DNA from: Bacteroidota bacterium
GTDB taxonomy: Bacteria; Bacteroidota; Bacteroidia; Chitinophagales; Saprospiraceae
Length of the DNA: 64,000 bases
Reading direction: 5' to 3'
Assembly (NCBI GenBank): GCA_003045895.1
Contig: PZPC01000019.1
Location: 1 to 64,000, forward strand
The position numbers and the translations under genes are program-made. The notes beneath the pieces are model-generated. The model ran no database searches. It was given only the letters and a program-made list of their open reading frames with translations, and was not told the DNA's origin. Positions 35,272 to 43,618 of this stretch are shown in pieces. How positions within the stretch are numbered: the first letter of the stretch is position 1; each line of letters opens with the position of its first letter.

Positions 35272-37677
35272 ATGAAGTACCTAACCGTTTTGTGGTTGGT
35301 GTTGGGCTGCACGTTGCTGGCCCCGGCACAAACCCTCACCATCCAGGACCAGGTTACCGGCGCGCCCGTGGCCGGCGCTACCCTCTCGGCGAAAAATTTT
35401 GCTTTGACTACGGCTACCGATGCCCGTGGGCAGGCAGCACTCGGCGCTTTTAAAGCGGCAGTGGGCATTACCATCCGTTGCCTGGGTTATTCCTCCGTTG
35501 AACTCAGCTACGCTGAAATCGAAGCGGCGGGTTTTGTGGTGCAACTGGTGCCCCAGGCCTTTGACCTCGAGGGCGTGGTGGTGTCGGCCAATCGTTGGCA
35601 GCAATTGTCAACGGACCTGCCCCAGGCCATAGCTGCCATCACCCCCGCCGAAATGGCCCTGCAAAATCCGCAGACGGCTGCCGACCTGTTGGGTATTTCC
35701 GGCAAGGTGTTTATTCAGAAAAGCCAGCAGGGCGGCGGCAGCCCCATGATCCGCGGTTTTGCGACCAACCGCCTGCTCTACACCATCGACGGGGTGCGGA
35801 TGAATACGGCCATCTTTCGGGCGGGCAACATCCAGAACATCATTTCACTCGACCCCTTTGCCGTGGAACGCACGGAAGTATGCTTTGGCCCGGGGTCGGT
35901 CATCTACGGCAGCGACGCCATTGGTGGGGTCATGGGTTTTCAGACCCGCGAGCCCCGCTTGTCCGACACGGGTAGCCTCTGGGTGAGCGGGGAGGTCTTG
36001 GGCCGCTACGCCACCGCCAACCAGGAAAACACCGGGCACGCCGATATTAACCTGGGCTGGAAAAAGTGGGCCCTGGTTACCAGTGTCACCGCCAACGATT
36101 ACGGCGACCTGCGCATGGGCAGCCACGGCCCGGATGCCTACCTGCGCCCGTTCTACGTGGAACGCCGCGAAGGGGCCGACGTGGTGGTCCCCAATGACGA
36201 TCCACGCGTGCAGCGCCCCTCGGGGTATTCCCAGTTCAACGTGCTGCAGAAGGTCAGGTTTCAGCCCAGTGCCCACTGGGATATCCAGTACGGATTCCAC
36301 TACTCCGAGACCTCGGACTACGCCCGCTACGACCGCCAGATCCGCCTCCGGAACGGACTACCCCGCTACGGCGAATGGAACTATGGCCCGCAGACCTGGC
36401 TGATGAACAACCTCAGTGCCAGCTATACGGCCCCCAACGCCTTGTTCGACGGCCTGACCCTGCGCCTGGCACAGCAATCGTTTGGCGAAAGCCGCATCGA
36501 CCGCGACATCAACAAGCCCGACCGCCACCGGCGGACCGAGGCGGTGGCAGCCTATTCCCTCAACCTGGATTTGTTCAAACAACTGGGCCAGCGGGCCAAA
36601 ATTTTCTACGGGGTGGAAGCGGTGCAAAACCAGGTTACCTCCACCGGAGTAGATGAAAGCATCGTCAGCGGCGTGAGCGTGCCCGGCCCGGCCCGTTACC
36701 CCCAGGCCGATTGGGCGTCGTACGCGGCCTACCTGCTGGGGCAGTACCGCCTGTCGCCGGAAGTGGATATGCAGGCCGGAATCCGCTACAACCAGTTTAC
36801 CCTGGATGCCGTCTTCGATACCACCTTCTACCCGTTCCCCTTCACCACAGCCAACCTGAACAAGGGATCCCTGACGGGGAGCATCGGCTGGGTGTACCGC
36901 CCGGCGGCTTCCTGGCTGCTCAGTACCAACCTGGCCACGGCCTTCCGCGCACCCAATGTCGACGACCTGGGTAAAGTCTTCGATTCCGAGGCGGGTGCCG
37001 TCACCATCCCGAACCCCGACCTGCAGGCCGAATACGCCTACAACGTGGACGTGGGCGTGGCCAAGGTCTTCAACGATCGCCTGAAAATGGATGTTAGCCT
37101 ATATTACACCCTGCTGGACAACGCCCTCGTCCGCCGCGATTTTACACTCAACGGTCAGGACAGTATTCTGTACGACGGCACCCCCAGCCAGGTACAAGCC
37201 GTGCAAAATGCCGCCCAGGCCCGGGTCTACGGCGTACAGCTGGGATTGGAAGTACAATTGGTCGCCGGCTTGCGGTTCAGCTCCGACTTCAGCTACCAGC
37301 ACGGCGAGGAAGAACTGGACGACGGCACCACCAGCCCGGCACGCCACGCTGCGCCCTGGTTTGGGGTGTCGCGGCTGACCTACCAGCATAAAAAACTAGT
37401 TGTTCAGGCCTATTCCCAGTACAGTGGGCAGCGCACCTTCGCCAACCTGCCGGAGGAAGAGCGCGGGAAGCCCGAAATATACGCCCCCGACGCCAACGGC
37501 AACCCCTATGCGCCAGCCTGGTACACCGTCAATCTCAAGGCCACCTACCAGGTCAGCCCCCTGCTGACCCTCAGCGGCGGCTTGGAAAACCTCACGGATC
37601 AGCGCTACCGCCCCTACAGCTCGGGGATAGCAGCGGCGGGGCGCAATGTCGTCCTGGCGGGCAAGGTGGCTTTTTAG
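35272..37677 (+). CDS. TonB-dependent receptor (heme/hemoglobin-receptor-like)
   Basis: 801 residues from ATG 35272 (signal peptide MKYLTVLWLVLGCTLL); the TTG at 35248 adds an unlikely leader. The N-terminus has a short carboxypeptidase-regulatory-like domain (about 20-95). The plug contains SPMIRGFATNRLLYTIDGVRM, a pattern seen in Bacteroidota receptors annotated as heme/hemoglobin or siderophore receptors. The barrel ends in a terminal Phe (VLAGKVAF). The substrate assignment is tentative. The gene stands alone, with a remnant antitoxin gene just downstream. Confidence 0.9.
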   Translation: MKYLTVLWLVLGCTLLAPAQTLTIQDQVTGAPVAGATLSAKNFALTTATDARGQAALGAFKAAVGITIRCLGYSSVELSYAEIEAAGFVVQLVPQAFDLEGVVVSANRWQQLSTDLPQAIAAITPAEMALQNPQTAADLLGISGKVFIQKSQQGGGSPMIRGFATNRLLYTIDGVRMNTAIFRAGNIQNIISLDPFAVERTEVCFGPGSVIYGSDAIGGVMGFQTREPRLSDTGSLWVSGEVLGRYATANQENTGHADINLGWKKWALVTSVTANDYGDLRMGSHGPDAYLRPFYVERREGADVVVPNDDPRVQRPSGYSQFNVLQKVRFQPSAHWDIQYGFHYSETSDYARYDRQIRLRNGLPRYGEWNYGPQTWLMNNLSASYTAPNALFDGLTLRLAQQSFGESRIDRDINKPDRHRRTEAVAAYSLNLDLFKQLGQRAKIFYGVEAVQNQVTSTGVDESIVSGVSVPGPARYPQADWASYAAYLLGQYRLSPEVDMQAGIRYNQFTLDAVFDTTFYPFPFTTANLNKGSLTGSIGWVYRPAASWLLSTNLATAFRAPNVDDLGKVFDSEAGAVTIPNPDLQAEYAYNVDVGVAKVFNDRLKMDVSLYYTLLDNALVRRDFTLNGQDSILYDGTPSQVQAVQNAAQARVYGVQLGLEVQLVAGLRFSSDFSYQHGEEELDDGTTSPARHAAPWFGVSRLTYQHKKLVVQAYSQYSGQRTFANLPEEERGKPEIYAPDANGNPYAPAWYTVNLKATYQVSPLLTLSGGLENLTDQRYRPYSSGIAAAGRNVVLAGKVAF

Positions 37678-37699
37678 CAGGGGGAAATTTGATGGATAG

Positions 37700-37852
37700 G
37701 AAGGCTTAAATCAGGGGATTATCTCCTCTGGTCAAGGAGCTGAGATGGTTGGCCTTTCTAAGAAAGCCTTCCTGGAATTATTGGGAAAGTATGGCGTATC
37801 TGTATTTCAATATGAAATTGACGAAGCACTAGCGGATCTAAAGAATGCCTGA
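37700..37852 (+). pseudogene. Remnant of a UPF0175-family antitoxin gene
   Basis: Reading from 37700, the frame gives GLNQGIISSGQGAEMVGLSK followed by AFLELLGKYGVSVFQYEID and EALADLKNA, then TGA at 37850. This is the conserved C-terminal half of UPF0175 proteins, the small antitoxins that usually pair with a PIN-type toxin. The upstream third is absent: a TAG stop lies at 37697 and no ATG precedes. No toxin gene follows. An ATG at 37745 could in principle give a 35-residue fragment. Confidence 0.65.
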
Positions 37853-37865
37853 AAATATGGGAGGA

Positions 37866-38115
37866 AACCTAATTTGCGCTAAAGCACGAAGCCCTGGACG
37901 AGGGGTGGTAGCGGTAGCCCGACGCAGGAGGGCTAAAAGCGGACGACCCGGTGGCCCGGCCTGAGCCGGGGCACGGCCCCTTCATCGAAGGCTGGAGCCT
38001 GCGACGATTTTGAGTGATTGAAGCAGGGGAGTTTGCCGGGGAATTTCTCGCCGGGGCATAGCAGCCCCCTTTGGGAGGGCCCCACCTCAGGGCCTGAACG
38101 CCAGCCCCTTTTTTG
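37866..38115. repeat. GC-rich palindromic block
   Basis: Contains nested inverted repeats such as AGCCC...GGGCT and CGGGGC...GCCCC, with AGCGG-type short motifs; no gene-like frame. It resembles dispersed GC-rich palindromic elements common in Bacteroidota intergenic DNA (from memory). It lies between the antitoxin remnant and the S10 peptidase gene. Confidence 0.4.
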
Positions 38116-38273
38116 ACCCACTGTTCATACGGGGCAAACCACCACCATTGCTGCCAGTTATGCACTGCCAACAACCAAGCAAGGAAAACAAAACCGCTAA
38201 ATGCCCTTTCTGGGTGGTCAATTTTCCTCCGTTTGCCACCAGAAAATCCTAACTTGCTGCAAAACTTGCAAGT

Positions 38274-39764
38274 ATGAAAAAAACGCTGATACTCCTTTTA
38301 TTATGCTGCTCATCAACATTGCTCATCCAGGCGCAGAGCCGGAGCATCCCGGTAGATACCATGGTAATCACCAACCACACCACCACCATCAACGGCGTGA
38401 AAGTGGCCTACACCGCTACTACCGGCACCCAACCGGTGTGGGACGAAGCCGGTGAGCCCATCGCGACGCTCTTTTACACCTACTACAAAAAAACGGGTAC
38501 GGACAATACAGCCAACCGCCCCCTGCTGATCTCCTTCAACGGCGGCCCGGGTTCGGCATCGGTGTGGATGCACATTGCCTACACGGGCCCCCAGGTGCTG
38601 AACATCGACGACGAAGGCTACCCCGTGCAGCCCTACGGCGTACACGAAAACCCTTATTCGGTGTTGGACGTAGCGGACATCGTTTTTGTGAACCCGGTCA
38701 ACACGGGCTATTCCCGCACCATTCCCGCCACGGGCGACGAGGTGAAGCGGGAACGCTTTTTCGGGATCAACGCCGACATCAAATACCTGGCCGAATGGCT
38801 GAATACCTTCGTCACCCGCCACGAACGCTGGACTTCGCCCAAGTACCTGATCGGCGAGAGTTACGGCGGTACCCGGGTGTCGGGCCTGGCGCTGGAGTTG
38901 CAGGAGCGGCAGTGGATGTACCTCAACGGGGTGATCCTGGTTTCGCCCGCCGATTACAAAGCCTTCGAATCGGACGCCCCCATCTCCTCGGCGCTCAACT
39001 TTCCCTACTTCACGGCCGCTGCCTGGTACCACCGGGCCCTGCCCGCTGCCCTCCAGGACAAAGACCTGCTGGACGTGCTACCCGAAGCCGAAGCTTTTAC
39101 CCTCAATACCCTCATGCCGGCCCTGGCCCGCGGCGGTTCCCTGAGTTCCACCGAGCGGCAGGAAGTAGCCGCCCGGATGGCCTACTACTCCGGGCTGTCG
39201 GAAAAAGCCATCCTGCAAAACAACCTGGATGTGCCGACCCGCTTTTTCTGGAAAGAGCTCCTCCGCGACGAATCGGGGTACACCATCGGCCGGCTCGACT
39301 CGCGCTACCTGGGCCTGGACAAAAAGGAAGCTGGCGTAGCGCCCGATTACAGTGCCGAGCTGACGTCCTGGCTCCATTCCTTTACGCCGGCCATCAATTA
39401 CTACATCCGGGAACACCTGAATTTTAAGACCGACATCAAATACAATATGTTTGGGCCGGTCTCTCCCTGGGATCAACAAAACAACAATACCCGCGACAAC
39501 CTGCGCCAGGCCATGGCCGAAAATCCCTACCTGAACGTGATGTTCCAGGGCGGGTATTACGACGGGGCCTGTACCTATTTCAACTCGAAATACACCATGT
39601 GGCAGATCGACCCCAGCGGAAAGCTGGCCGACCGGCTGAGCTTTCGCGGCTACCGGAGCGGGCACATGATGTACCTGCGGCTGGAGGATCTGAAAACAGC
39701 AAATGAAGACCTGCGGTCGTTCATCAAAGCCGGGCTGCCGGGCAACCAGCCGGCGAAATATTAA
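38274..39764 (+). CDS. S10 family serine carboxypeptidase-like peptidase
   Basis: 496 residues with a signal peptide (LILLLLCCSSTLLIQAQ), so periplasmic or secreted. The alpha/beta-hydrolase catalytic triad is recognisable: Ser in GESYGG near residue 196, Asp in GGYYDGACTY near 431 and His in YRSGHMMY near 464; SFNGGPGSASVW supplies the oxyanion region. The family removes C-terminal residues from peptides at acidic pH in eukaryotes; bacterial members are poorly studied. No type IX tail. Confidence 0.88.
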   Translation: MKKTLILLLLCCSSTLLIQAQSRSIPVDTMVITNHTTTINGVKVAYTATTGTQPVWDEAGEPIATLFYTYYKKTGTDNTANRPLLISFNGGPGSASVWMHIAYTGPQVLNIDDEGYPVQPYGVHENPYSVLDVADIVFVNPVNTGYSRTIPATGDEVKRERFFGINADIKYLAEWLNTFVTRHERWTSPKYLIGESYGGTRVSGLALELQERQWMYLNGVILVSPADYKAFESDAPISSALNFPYFTAAAWYHRALPAALQDKDLLDVLPEAEAFTLNTLMPALARGGSLSSTERQEVAARMAYYSGLSEKAILQNNLDVPTRFFWKELLRDESGYTIGRLDSRYLGLDKKEAGVAPDYSAELTSWLHSFTPAINYYIREHLNFKTDIKYNMFGPVSPWDQQNNNTRDNLRQAMAENPYLNVMFQGGYYDGACTYFNSKYTMWQIDPSGKLADRLSFRGYRSGHMMYLRLEDLKTANEDLRSFIKAGLPGNQPAKY

Positions 39765-39842
39765 GCGGATCTTCGTTGTTCATTGCGGAACCCCAGGAAT
39801 TGTTTTTTTGCGCCAGGCCGGACCCAAAAACCACCGCTCCAG

Positions 39843-40057
39843 ATGAAAGCACCCGCCAAGAAGCTAAACGAACTCGCTGCCACGGCTATTTCTGGCAACG
39901 ATATCAGCTCCTCCTGCCTTTACGTTTCGGCCCCGACCTGATCAACCGGCTGTCCGGGGAGTGGAAAATTCCCGTCAATTTCATGTTTGTCGGCTCTCCG
40001 GGCGACCATTTTCCTTATCGAATCGATGAACTTGGTGGGGTGCGGTTGATCATCTGA
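39843..40057 (+). pseudogene. Collapsed gene, probably of an APC-type amino-acid permease
   Basis: From ATG 39843 the frame reads KKLNELAATAISGNDISSSC then LYVSAPT and a stop at 39941. This matches my memory of the N-terminus of Bacteroidota APC permeases (ATAICGNDISSS...YVSAL). Immediately after, in another frame, comes a plausible C-terminus (RLSGEWKIPVNFMFVGSPGD then HFPYRIDELGGVRLII, stop at 40055). Both ends without the membrane core suggest an internal deletion of a larger gene. The assignment of the C-terminal piece is uncertain. A long open frame beginning TTG at 39776 just runs through the fragment. Confidence 0.45.
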
Positions 40058-40148
40058 GGTTGGCAAGCCTGGCCCCGCCCGCGGCCCAGTGTAGCCAATA
40101 AACCTGGCTTTTTCTGACCTTCCCGCAAAAGCAAGTAATTCATTGGCG

Positions 40149-40196
40149 CAGCCCCAAATGTTGCAGAATTTCCCCGTTCTGCAACATTTGGGGCTG
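40149..40196. terminator. Perfect 20-bp stem hairpin
   Basis: CAGCCCCAAATGTTGCAGAA (40149-40168) pairs without mismatch with 40177-40196 around an 8-nt loop. It lies in the gap after the collapsed permease and may be the preserved terminator of that gene. The following TATTTGC has only a short T-run. A perfect stem this long is unusual. Confidence 0.55.
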
Positions 40197-40288
40197 TATT
40201 TGCAACATAAGGTAGCCCGCTGAAAGGCGAAGTGGCGTAAATTCCTACATGATAATAGGCTTGTTTTTTTTACCTAAAACCTTATACC

Positions 40289-42559
40289 ATGAAAGATAGC
40301 TACTCCATTCTAAATGTCGGGTTCTCCATTTTTGCGTTGTTCTTTTTTGCGCTGCCTGCTACCCAGGCGCAGGAAGTCATTTACGTCAACCAGCAGGCAT
40401 CTGGTGCCAACACCGGACAAAGTTGGGCGGACGCCTACACCCAGCTGCAGGATGCGCTGACCCATGCCGAAACGGGCAGTACCATCTGGGTGGCCCAGGG
40501 CACGTATGCGCCCGCCAGCCCGGGCGGAGATCGTGGGGCTACTTTTCTGATCGACAAAAACCTGGTATTGCTCGGCGGCTTCGCCGGTAGTGGCGATGAC
40601 CCCGACGAAAATAATCCGAAAAGCTACAAAACGGTCCTCTCCGGCGATCTGAACGGAGACGATGTGGTCGATGACTTCGGAATGAACCGGAGCGATAATG
40701 CCCGCACCATCCTGACCGTTGAAGAAATGGTCACTGGCGTTACCTTAATTGATGGTTTCATCATTGAAGGTGGCCAGGCTGATGGCGATTCCCATTCTTT
40801 GAGCCCAGCCCGCAACGGCGGCGGCTTGCACAGTTCAGGAACCCCGACGATAGCACATTGTGTTTTTCGACACAATTACGCTGCATTCAGGGGTGGAGGA
40901 GTTTATATCAACTACGGAGGGGACCAGCTATTGGCCATTAGTTCTTGTCGTTTCTTGGGCAACCTTTCCGCCCGCGGCGGCGGATTGCAGGTAGACCATG
41001 CCAGCTGCCAGTTGACCCATTGTTCTTTCCAGTCCAATACCGCTCTGCTACAGGGTGGCGGTTTTAATTACAGTGCGGAGGTGGATGATCAGTCGCTGGA
41101 GGTGCTGGGGTGCAGCTTCGACAACAACCGGGCCAGTCATGGCGGTGGCCTACATTTTCGGCAGTTCAATGCGAACAACAACAATTTTTTGGTCGCCGAT
41201 TGTTCTTTTTCAGGGAATGCTGCGCAAATGGAACCCGGAATGGGAGAAGGTGGTGGCGGGCTTTTGGGTAAAACGTACAGTGGCACCGAAAATGGGACCA
41301 TAGCGATACGTAATTGCACCTTTTCGGGAAACACGTCCACGAGTAACGGCAGTAGCCTTGTCCTGGATTTGGCCGATGAAAACGGGCAAGTGGAGGTAGA
41401 AAGTTGCTTGTTTTACGACAACAATGCCCAGCAAGATGGCACCGCCCGGATCATTGGCCACGGCAGTGGCCAGGTGTCGGTCAGTCAATGTTCGTTCAAT
41501 AACAACAGTGCCGGTTCTTCCGGCGGATTAAGTATAGGAAGTGGCCCTGCAGCGACGGGGCTGATGGCGTACGAGGTGCTTTCCTCCCATTTTATGGACA
41601 ACGAAGCAACGGATCGATCCGGCGCCCTGACCCTGCACGGCGAAAGTCCTTCCCGGTTTCAGTTGGAGTGGTGTACTTTTTTAGCCAATACGGCCGGTAC
41701 CAGCAGTGGCGGGATATGGCTCGTTGTTAGCCATCCTGATGTTGAAATCCTTGGCAGGAACCTGGAGCTGTCCAACAACACCAGTCCGGTAGGTGCTGCA
41801 ATCGCTGGTTGGCTCACCAATGCGGATTCGCAGCTCGTCAATTCTGCCGATATTACCCTGGAAAGTTGCCTGTTGCAGGGCAACACCGGCGGTAGTATTA
41901 TCGACCTCGAGGAAACGGGCCAACTGAATTTGATCAATTGTACCCTGGCCGAAAATAACGGTACGGGTATTTTTCTGAACCGGCACAGTAGCCTCAGCCT
42001 GCAAAACACCGTCCTGGCCAATCCCGGATTTGCCGAATTCGCTACCCTGGCCGTCCGCATTGCGGTTCGGTCGAACGGCGGTAATCTGGTGCTGGACGAA
42101 AGCTTGAACAACTACCTGACGGCCTTCGATCAACACGGAATCTCTCCCGGTTTTATACCAGACAGTTTCGAGCCCGCAGCAAACAGCCCGCTCATCAATG
42201 CGGGTATCAACGAAGGGGTCACGGCACTGTACGATTTGGCGGGTAATGACCGTATTCAGCAAGGCGTGGTGGATATTGGTGCCTTTGAGAGCCCTTTTGT
42301 GGTGAACGCCCACGAGGTCAGCGCTGGGAAGGTATCGCTTTTTCCCAATCCCGCCCGGGATTTTGTCCAGGTTCAGCTACCGGAAAACAGTCGCAATTCG
42401 TTCACCGTAAACCTGTTTGACACCCAGGGCCGATTGCTGCGAAGGGAGGTGCTGGCTGGTGGTCAGTTGCTCGATCTGCGGTCCTTGTCCCAGGGGATGT
42501 ACACCTTGACGGCAACAACCGCCGACCGCTGTTACACCGGTAAGTTGGTGAAGGATTAA
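40289..42559 (+). CDS. Secreted beta-helix protein (choice-of-anchor Q type) with T9SS tail
   Basis: 756 residues. A signal peptide (LFFFALPATQAQ) precedes YVNQQASGANTGQSWADAYT, the usual start of choice-of-anchor Q/right-handed beta-helix proteins. About 500 residues of parallel beta-helix rungs follow, many with xCxFxxNxAxxGGG patterns (CSFDNNRASHGGGL, CTFSGNTSTSNGS). The end is a type IX secretion tail (VSLFPNPARDFVQVQLPENS...GMYTLTATTADR). So it is exported across the outer membrane and probably attached to the surface. It could be an adhesin or polysaccharide-binding protein; no catalytic motif is evident. Confidence 0.87.
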   Translation: MKDSYSILNVGFSIFALFFFALPATQAQEVIYVNQQASGANTGQSWADAYTQLQDALTHAETGSTIWVAQGTYAPASPGGDRGATFLIDKNLVLLGGFAGSGDDPDENNPKSYKTVLSGDLNGDDVVDDFGMNRSDNARTILTVEEMVTGVTLIDGFIIEGGQADGDSHSLSPARNGGGLHSSGTPTIAHCVFRHNYAAFRGGGVYINYGGDQLLAISSCRFLGNLSARGGGLQVDHASCQLTHCSFQSNTALLQGGGFNYSAEVDDQSLEVLGCSFDNNRASHGGGLHFRQFNANNNNFLVADCSFSGNAAQMEPGMGEGGGGLLGKTYSGTENGTIAIRNCTFSGNTSTSNGSSLVLDLADENGQVEVESCLFYDNNAQQDGTARIIGHGSGQVSVSQCSFNNNSAGSSGGLSIGSGPAATGLMAYEVLSSHFMDNEATDRSGALTLHGESPSRFQLEWCTFLANTAGTSSGGIWLVVSHPDVEILGRNLELSNNTSPVGAAIAGWLTNADSQLVNSADITLESCLLQGNTGGSIIDLEETGQLNLINCTLAENNGTGIFLNRHSSLSLQNTVLANPGFAEFATLAVRIAVRSNGGNLVLDESLNNYLTAFDQHGISPGFIPDSFEPAANSPLINAGINEGVTALYDLAGNDRIQQGVVDIGAFESPFVVNAHEVSAGKVSLFPNPARDFVQVQLPENSRNSFTVNLFDTQGRLLRREVLAGGQLLDLRSLSQGMYTLTATTADRCYTGKLVKD

Positions 42560-42590
42560 GGGGTCGGCCGCATTTTAAAAAGATAAAATT

Positions 42591-42610
42591 CCAGCGGCGC
42601 TGGATTATTT
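42591..42610 (+). terminator. Short hairpin, possible terminator
   Basis: CCAGC-GGC-GCTGG followed by ATTATTTT, 32 bases past the beta-helix stop. Confidence 0.4.
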
Positions 42611-42657
42611 TCCTTATTTTACTAAAATAACATAAACACCTCATTTAACCCTGTTTT

Positions 42658-43497
42658 TTGAAAAACCAGTACCACCTGCCTGCGTGGGTGTTGCTCCTGT
42701 TAGCAGCCCTACTTAGCGCGCAAGCCGCGTCAGGCTCCTTACTTCGGTACGGGAGGTGGGGTAGTTATTTTTTTCTCGTATTGCTCCTGCTGTCGGTTGC
42801 CTATGGCACTTACCGCTGCTGGCTCAGCCGCAAGTTACACCGGGTTGAAATCAGGTATTTGCGGGAGTTTGAACAGACCCATGCGTGGCTCTACCGGGTT
42901 TTACAAAAAGAAATCCGGGCCATGCTAGAGGTGACTGACAACATGGAGAAAGATTCTACTCGCTGGTTCTATCAGGGAGTCCTTCAGCTCCGGCAAAAAG
43001 GCAAGCAACTCCTCCAACTCCTCCACCAGTTGCAGGACCAGTCGGTAATCCAATCTGGCGAGCGGCTCCCGCTGCCGGAACAAAGTGATATCAGCGGCTA
43101 CCTGGACGGCTTAACGGAAGATTTGCCGAAGGGTCTCACCGAAAGTACGATTATCAACAACCAGGATAAAGCGTTTTTATTAGCGGTTATCCGTATTGTC
43201 GAAGAACGGCTGGCCGACGAAAAATTCGGATCACGCGAACTCAACCAGGCCCTCAACATGAGCCGCTCTAATCTTTTTCGCAAACTGAAGGCCCTCACTG
43301 GCCAGTCGGCAACTTCCTTCATCCGGAACAGGCGCCTGGAGCAGGCACGAACCTTATTGTCCATCACAAATATGAACGTTTCGGAAGTCGCTTACGCCGT
43401 CGGATTTGGTAGTCCGAAATATTTTTCCCGGGTATTTCACACTGCGTTCGGGATGGCGCCGAGCATGGTGCCCAAGCGTAAGCGAACCAAAAAATAG
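42658..43497 (+). CDS. Membrane-anchored AraC-family regulator
   Basis: 279 residues beginning with TTG (42658). Two hydrophobic segments (about 7-22 and 33-50) anchor the N-terminus, then a helical, likely coiled-coil region (60-130). The last 100 residues are an AraC-type double helix-turn-helix (ELNQALNMSRSNLFRKLKAL; LSITNMNVSEVAYAVGFGSP; KYFSRVFHTAFGMAPS). It lacks the two-component receiver or tetratricopeptide sensor domains of larger Bacteroidota AraC regulators, so it may sense the membrane state through its short N-terminus. Target genes are unknown; the neighbour downstream is the NRAMP gene. Confidence 0.85.
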   Translation: MKNQYHLPAWVLLLLAALLSAQAASGSLLRYGRWGSYFFLVLLLLSVAYGTYRCWLSRKLHRVEIRYLREFEQTHAWLYRVLQKEIRAMLEVTDNMEKDSTRWFYQGVLQLRQKGKQLLQLLHQLQDQSVIQSGERLPLPEQSDISGYLDGLTEDLPKGLTESTIINNQDKAFLLAVIRIVEERLADEKFGSRELNQALNMSRSNLFRKLKALTGQSATSFIRNRRLEQARTLLSITNMNVSEVAYAVGFGSPKYFSRVFHTAFGMAPSMVPKRKRTKK

Positions 43498-43499
43498 GG

Positions 43500-43603
43500 C
43501 GCTTGGTTAAGCCCTCCCAAAAAAAGCCAGCGTTTTTAAACCCTTCTGGCCAAAATTTTAAGAACAACCAAATGTTTCGTATGTTGGAACACTTAACCAA
43601 GCG
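43500..43603. promoter_or_regulatory. 12-bp inverted repeat pair in the araC-type/mntH gap
   Basis: CGCTTGGTTAAG (43500-43511) and its exact complement CTTAACCAAGCG (43592-43603) are 80 bases apart. The second lies between the -33 and -7 boxes of the mntH promoter. They could be operator half-sites or ends of a short insertion. Confidence 0.4.
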
Positions 43604-43615
43604 TACCTACATTTG
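43584..43615 (+). promoter_or_regulatory. Promoter of the NRAMP-UspA gene
   Basis: TTGG at 43584-43587, a 20-base spacer and TACATTTG at 43608-43615 fit the Bacteroidota TTG / TAnnTTTG promoter. Transcription would begin within a few bases of ATG 43619, implying a leaderless message. The imperfect palindrome GTTTCGTATGTTGGAAC overlaps the -33 box. Confidence 0.55.
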
Positions 43616-43618
43616 TCC

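Noticed and set aside
39776-40057. 93-codon frame as an intact gene
   Set aside because: It starts with TTG, its first part reads across the permease-like N-terminal fragment in the wrong frame, and only the end looks like protein.
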